Positions 60,290 to 64,000 of a DNA stretch of 64,000 nucleotides are shown here, one piece after another (position 1 is the first letter of the stretch; the number at the start of each line of letters is the position of its first letter). The position numbers and the translations under genes are program-made. The stretch is from Alphaproteobacteria bacterium. GTDB taxonomy: Bacteria; Pseudomonadota; Alphaproteobacteria; CACIAM-22H2. The notes under the pieces were generated by a model. That model was not told the origin of the DNA and made no database searches. It worked only from the letters and a program-made list of their open reading frames with translations. The DNA is taken from the NCBI GenBank assembly GCA_017308135.1, contig JAFKFM010000010.1, positions 110,296-174,295 on the forward strand, given 5' to 3'.

Positions 60290-61182
60290 CGCGGCGCCTC
60301 CCGGTCGACGAGACGGAAGGCGCCCAGCGACAGGGCGATCACGCAGGCGAACAATATGCTCGCCATCGCCGTCGCCTCGCCGTAGCGCGCCTGGTCGAAC
60401 AATTGATAGGCGTAGTAGCTGACGAAATTCGTCCGGTCGGCGGGGCCGCCTTTGGTCATCACCACGACGACGGTGAAGGTTTTCAGGAATTGGATCGTCG
60501 CGTAGACGAGATTGACGACGATCGCCGGGCGCAATTGCGGCAAAATCACATGCCGCCATGTTTGCCATGCGGAAGCGCCGTCGATCGCCGCGGCTTCCTC
60601 CAAGGCGCGGTCGCGCATGGCGAGATTGGCGAGGAAGATCGTCATGTAGAAACCGGCGTGATGCCAGAGTTCGGCGATCAGGATCGCGGTCGTGACGGTA
60701 TCGACGCTCGCGATGCCGCCGAATTCGGGCAGGCCCAGTTCGCCGAGCGCCGCGTTGATCGCGCCGAAGCTGCGGTCGAACAGCCAGCGCCAAACGACAT
60801 AGCCAGCGACATCGGGCGTCACGACGGGCAGGAACAGCGCCAAGCGGAAGAACATCGTGCCGGCTTTGAGGCGCGGGCTGTCGATCAGCATCGCCATCGC
60901 CAGGGCGAAGGCGAGATTGGCGACGACGGCAAGAGCGGTATAGAGAAGCGTGCGCGCCATCGACGCGAGGAAGAGCGGATCGGCCAGAACGGTCGCGTAG
61001 TTGGCGAATCCGACATAAGCCGGCGCAGCGCTTAGCGCCGTGCCCGATGCGGTGAACGAAACCTGGATCGACAGCGCGATCGGCCACAGGCCGAACACTG
61101 CCGTCAGCGCCGCGAAAGGGGCCGCGAACAGGTAGAAGACGCGGTTGCGCCAAGCGAGGTCGATGGTCGCGGCGAGGGCCAT
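60286..61182 (-). CDS. CUT1 sugar ABC transporter permease (MalF-like)
   Basis: The 298-aa permease starts at 61182 (MALAATIDLAWRNRVFYLF), with membrane helices from about residue 17. The EAA loop is ALEEAAAIDGASAWQTWRHVILPQLRP. A longer frame upstream would cross the intercistronic hairpin and is rejected. It pairs with the MalG-like subunit; again no ATPase gene is present in the cluster. Confidence 0.93.
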   Translation of the reverse strand: MALAATIDLAWRNRVFYLFAAPFAALTAVFGLWPIALSIQVSFTASGTALSAAPAYVGFANYATVLADPLFLASMARTLLYTALAVVANLAFALAMAMLIDSPRLKAGTMFFRLALFLPVVTPDVAGYVVWRWLFDRSFGAINAALGELGLPEFGGIASVDTVTTAILIAELWHHAGFYMTIFLANLAMRDRALEEAAAIDGASAWQTWRHVILPQLRPAIVVNLVYATIQFLKTFTVVVVMTKGGPADRTNFVSYYAYQLFDQARYGEATAMASILFACVIALSLGAFRLVDREAPR

Positions 61183-61200
61183 TTTTGAAACTTCGAATAT

Positions 61201-61229
61201 CCGGCCGGCGGGGCGATCCCGCCGGCCGG
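61201..61229 (-). other. Perfect 12-bp stem-loop after the binding-protein gene
   Basis: CCGGCCGGCGGG-GCGAT-CCCGCCGGCCGG lies between the binding-protein stop (61245) and the permease start (61182). No T tract follows. It is placed like mRNA-stabilising hairpins that allow more binding protein than permease to be made. Confidence 0.65.
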
Positions 61230-61244
61230 TCCTCGACGATTGGA

Positions 61245-62531
61245 TCAGTTTTTCAGCTTGGCGGCGAGCTCGCGCATCTCGCGTGCCGTTTCGGCGATGA
61301 AGGGCTTCCAATCGGCCGGCGGGTTGGCGATGCCGGCCAGCAGCTTGCGATGGAAGGCCGCTTCGAGTTCCGGATAGAAGGTGTGGACCGATTCCGGGAA
61401 ATCATAGGCGGCGAGGCGGTGGTTGGCGCGGGCGAAGAATTGCTGGCGCGGCGACAACGCATCGACGTTCAGATCCTTACGCACCGCCGCGCCGACCAAT
61501 TCGAGCGAGGCCTGCTGCGCTTCCTTGCCCAGCAGGAACTTCGCGAACTCCAGCGCGAGCGCCTTGTTGGGGGAATTGTCGGGCACTGCCACGCCGCGCA
61601 TGCCGCCGATCACGACCGAGTTGGGTCGGCCGCCGAAAGCGGGCCAGGGGCCCGATACGAAATCGCCGTTCAGCGCGTTGGCGCCGTCCCAGCCGCGCAC
61701 GTTCCAATCGCCGACGCGGAACATGCCGCCGCGTCCGCCGAGAATGACTTGATACATCTCATTGAACGAGTGGTTGATCGTGTCGGGCGCCACGAATTTG
61801 TACTGGGAGTAAGTCTTGAGGAACTCCTCCAGCACTTGGGCGTGTTCGGGGCGGTCGATCGTGATCTGGCCTTGCGGATCGATCAGCGTGTGACGCAAGC
61901 CCGAGCCGAACGTGAACAGATCCAGCATATGGACCAGGTCGCGCGGCTTGGCGGCCTGCAACGCGAGGCCGAACGTATCGGAGCGGCCGTTGCCGTCCGG
62001 ATCGTTGTCGCGGAACTTCGCCGCGATGCGCTTCACGTCGTCCCAGGTTTGCGGGAACGTTTCGCCGGTCTTCGTCAGCCAGCTTTGGCGCATGCCGAAG
62101 GCCATCTGCACGCGCTGGATGGGCAGGATGATCATGGCGTTGTCGAAGGTCGCGACGCGCAGATCGTCTTCGCTCAAGAAGCCTTTGTCGGCGACTTGGT
62201 TCAACGTGGCGCGCAGATCCATGACCTTCTTGGTCTGGGTCTGGATGCGGATGACGCGCTCGTAATTGTTGAAGATCAGATCGGGCGCGGTATTGGTGTT
62301 GATCGCCGAGATCACCCGGCCGAACCATTGATCGGTCGGATAGGAGATCGAGCGGACGCTGACGCCGGGCTTGGTTTTGGCGAATTCGGCGCCCGCGCGC
62401 TCGAACCACGCCACGCCATTGTCGCCGAGATCGTGCCAGATGACGAGCTGCTGGGCCTTGACGGCGCCGGGCCCGGCCAGGGCGGCGGTGGCCGCGACGG
62501 CCGCGGCGCCCAGGAATTGCGCGAGACGCAT
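61245..62531 (-). CDS. Family-1 (CUT1) sugar substrate-binding protein
   Basis: The 428-aa protein has a signal peptide (LGAAAVAATAALAGPGAVKA), then QQLVIWHDLGDNGVAWFERAGAEF and the SBP_bac_1 core (TAPDLIFNNYERVI, WDDVKRIAAKFRDNDPDGNGRSDTFG, FAKFLLGKEAQQA). The DPDGNGRSDTFG segment is the acidic glycine loop common in CUT1 binding proteins. First gene of the leftward LacI-controlled unit; its start lies 43 bp from the LacI operator. Confidence 0.93.
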   Translation of the reverse strand: MRLAQFLGAAAVAATAALAGPGAVKAQQLVIWHDLGDNGVAWFERAGAEFAKTKPGVSVRSISYPTDQWFGRVISAINTNTAPDLIFNNYERVIRIQTQTKKVMDLRATLNQVADKGFLSEDDLRVATFDNAMIILPIQRVQMAFGMRQSWLTKTGETFPQTWDDVKRIAAKFRDNDPDGNGRSDTFGLALQAAKPRDLVHMLDLFTFGSGLRHTLIDPQGQITIDRPEHAQVLEEFLKTYSQYKFVAPDTINHSFNEMYQVILGGRGGMFRVGDWNVRGWDGANALNGDFVSGPWPAFGGRPNSVVIGGMRGVAVPDNSPNKALALEFAKFLLGKEAQQASLELVGAAVRKDLNVDALSPRQQFFARANHRLAAYDFPESVHTFYPELEAAFHRKLLAGIANPPADWKPFIAETAREMRELAAKLKN

Positions 62532-62573
62532 GGGTTCCTCCCTTTTGTCCGTTTCCCGAAATTAGATCGGAAT

Positions 62574-62589
62574 GGGAAAACGTTTACCC
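62574..62589. promoter_or_regulatory. LacI-family operator between binding-protein gene and lacI-type gene
   Basis: GGGAAAACGTTTACCC is nearly palindromic with the central CG typical of LacI/GalR sites (AAACGTTT core). It is midway in the 103-bp divergent gap and can control both directions. Confidence 0.75.
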
Positions 62590-62634
62590 ATGCAGTATAC
62601 GTCCAGGCGCTCGGATTCTCAAGCGGGAGAAAAA

Positions 62635-63636
62635 ATGACGCGTAACGTCTCCATCGGCGACGTCGCCAAGCGCGCGGGCGTGTCGATCGCGACGGTGTCG
62701 CGGATCGTCAACGGCATCGCGAAAAAGGCGTCGCCCGAGACGGTCGAACGCGTGCGCAAAGCCATCGCCGAGACCGGCTACCGGCCGACCGGTGCGGGCC
62801 AAGCGCTGCGTAAGGGGCATAGCCGGTTGGTCGCGGTATTCGCGGCCAATCTCGCCAACCCGACGATGGCGGCGATCGCCGCATCGATCGAGACGGCGCT
62901 GCGCGATGCCGGACTCGCGATGGTGCTGTGCGATACGCATGATCGCGCCGATCTGCAGGACGAATATCTGCTCGAGATGCGGGCCCAGGCCGTGCGTGCC
63001 TACGTGCTGCTCGCCGCCGTCGCGAGCGATGGTCTGCGCGCGGCGCTGACGGGGCCGATCCCCACGCTGTTCGTCAATCGCCGCTGTCCCATCCCGGGCA
63101 AAGCGGCTTTCGTGGGCATCGACAATCGCGCTGCGGGACGGGACGTGGCGCGGGCCTTGGCGCGGGCCGTGCCGAAGGGGAGGCTGACGCTCGTCCATGG
63201 TCCGCTATCGTCCTCGGCCACGGCCGACCGTGTCGCCGGCTTCAAGCGGGAACTCGCGAAGCTCGGCCGGGAACTTGCGCCGGGGGATTCCGCGACGGCC
63301 CCGGGCGTCGACCATCTCGAGATCGGCTATGAGGGCGCGGCGGCGCTATTGTCGGGACCGCCGCCGAAAGGAATCTTCTGCGCGTCCGACCTGATCGCCT
63401 ACGGCGTGCAGCGCCGGTTGCGGGAAGCGAAACTTTCCGTGCCGCGCGACGTGCGGCTGATCGGCTTCGACGATAACCCGCTGAACGACTGGGTCGCGCC
63501 GTGGCTCGCCTCGGTGCGCGTGCCCTATCGCGGCTTTGGCGAGGCGATCGTCGGCGTTCTCGGCGAACTCTGGCGCGGCGATACGCCGCGCGCCGAACTT
63601 CTCGCTTATGAGTTCGTCGAGCGCGGCGCCGCTTAA
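62635..63636 (+). CDS. LacI-family transcriptional regulator
   Basis: The 333-aa regulator starts with the canonical HTH VSIGDVAKRAGVSIATVSRIVNG and hinge region, followed by the periplasmic-binding-like effector domain (LVAVFAANLANPTMAAIAASIETAL, GIFCASDLIAYGVQRRL, VRLIGFDDNPLNDWVAPWLASVR). ATG 62635 has GGGAG 6 bp upstream; an upstream in-frame start at 62572 would begin inside the operator. It represses the divergent importer/GH2 unit, probably released by the saccharide or its cleavage product. Confidence 0.94.
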   Translation: MTRNVSIGDVAKRAGVSIATVSRIVNGIAKKASPETVERVRKAIAETGYRPTGAGQALRKGHSRLVAVFAANLANPTMAAIAASIETALRDAGLAMVLCDTHDRADLQDEYLLEMRAQAVRAYVLLAAVASDGLRAALTGPIPTLFVNRRCPIPGKAAFVGIDNRAAGRDVARALARAVPKGRLTLVHGPLSSSATADRVAGFKRELAKLGRELAPGDSATAPGVDHLEIGYEGAAALLSGPPPKGIFCASDLIAYGVQRRLREAKLSVPRDVRLIGFDDNPLNDWVAPWLASVRVPYRGFGEAIVGVLGELWRGDTPRAELLAYEFVERGAA

Positions 63637-63851
63637 TGCGGGTAAAGCCAGCGTCTTGCGGCAAATAGCAGCGGTATCCGACATCGCGCTCGCGATTGCG
63701 GGGCGATGTCGCGGCTTGATTTCCCGCAGCGGCGATCCAGTTTCCGCTGTCCCGATATCGGATACGGAATTTGGAATGCCCGGCAAACTTCCTATCGGCG
63801 GCGGCGGCGTCGACGACGGGCGTGCGGCCCCGCGCGTGAAGGAGTAGGCGC

Positions 63852-64000
63852 ATGGGATCATGCGTCCCGCGGCGCGTCGTTCTTCTCGGTGCGGCCGGAA
63901 TGGCCCTAACGCCGCCGTCTTTCGCCGATGACGATCCGTGGTGCGCCCTTCGTGCGGGTGCGATCGTGCTGTTCCGCCATGCGAACGCGCCCGGCGTGGG
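63852..64000 (+). CDS. Exported histidine-phosphatase-family protein, N-terminal fragment
   Basis: Runs off the right edge. The visible 49 residues start MGSCVPRRVVLLGAAGMALT, a twin-arginine-like export signal, and continue to LRAGAIVLFRHANAPG. LFRHANAPG matches the phosphoglycerate-mutase-type RHG motif in which the histidine is phosphorylated. An AAGGAG sequence lies 8 bp upstream. The substrate is not inferable from the fragment. Confidence 0.75.
   Translation, partial: MGSCVPRRVVLLGAAGMALTPPSFADDDPWCALRAGAIVLFRHANAPGV

Noticed and set aside
63637..63851. Small gene between lacI-type gene and the phosphatase-like gene (frame 63536-63847)
   Set aside because: It overlaps the LacI-type coding end in another frame, lacks a ribosome site and has no motif; the 215-bp gap otherwise shows no feature.
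1..64000. CRISPR array or restriction/defence system
   Set aside because: No short regularly spaced repeats, cas genes, methylase, nuclease or toxin-antitoxin pair were seen. The NB-ARC-like ATPase at 13758 has a winged-helix DNA-binding domain and TPR tail, fitting a transcription regulator rather than a defence protein.

Overview
The window is GC-rich and densely packed with genes. Neighbouring cistrons often overlap by 4 bp (ATGA/GTGA). The gene content (many solute transporters, IclR/GntR/LacI/MarR regulators, non-phosphorylative sugar-acid enzymes, a tripartite tricarboxylate transporter) suggests a free-living heterotrophic alphaproteobacterium, perhaps of the Rhodospirillales. That placement is inferred from gene content only; there is no rRNA or marker gene here.

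Layout. (1) 1-6811: a MarR-controlled divergent pair of units. Leftward are a creatininase-family hydrolase and Dpp-type permeases (cut by the window edge). Rightward are MarR, the Dpp-type binding protein, an isoaspartyl peptidase, a PanE-like reductase and an SDR. (2) 7182-13116: an IclR regulator, a taurine/NMT1-type ABC importer, an amidohydrolase and a 2-oxoglutarate/Fe(II) dioxygenase. (3) 13758-20938: a 941-aa winged-helix/ATPase/TPR regulator divergent from alpha/beta-hydrolase, SDR, catalase and isochorismatase-like genes. (4) 21295-36810: an IclR-controlled deoxy-sugar locus. It has a complete Dpp-type transporter, an L-rhamnonate-dehydratase-like enzyme, a lactonase-like amidohydrolase, an SDR, an L-rhamnose-mutarotase-like protein, a Gfo/Idh dehydrogenase, a formylglycine-type sulfatase and a TctCBA transporter. 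(5) 37192-45260: a GntR-controlled CUT1 sugar importer with an aldose reductase/dehydrogenase, a lactonase-like protein, a Zn dehydrogenase and two unrecognised proteins. (6) 45493-52976: a two-gene UPF0261 (Tm-1-like)/PEP-hydrolase-family unit divergent from GntR, a cupin, a CUT1 importer and a Gfo/Idh dehydrogenase. (7) 53343-56517: an EnvZ/OmpR-like two-component system divergent from a MipA/OmpV outer-membrane protein. (8) 56560-63636: a LacI-controlled CUT1 importer with a GH2 glycosidase and an unrecognised 385-aa protein. A histidine-phosphatase-like gene begins at the right edge.

Two things stand out. First, each of the five intergenic gaps longer than 300 bp carries one copy of the same dispersed element, always in the + orientation: an A/T-rich leader, a hairpin whose arms covary between copies, a tRNA 3'-end-like segment (T arm plus CGCTCCGACCA), and in three copies a following stem with a GNRA-type loop (intact in two, degenerate in one). 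Second, three promoter regions of region 4 share an unusual three-half-site operator (GTTCA-6-TGAAC-4-GTTCA), which ties the sulfatase, the rhamnose-type enzymes, the Dpp-type importer and the TctCBA system into one inferred IclR regulon. None of the three CUT1 importers has an ATPase gene in its cluster.
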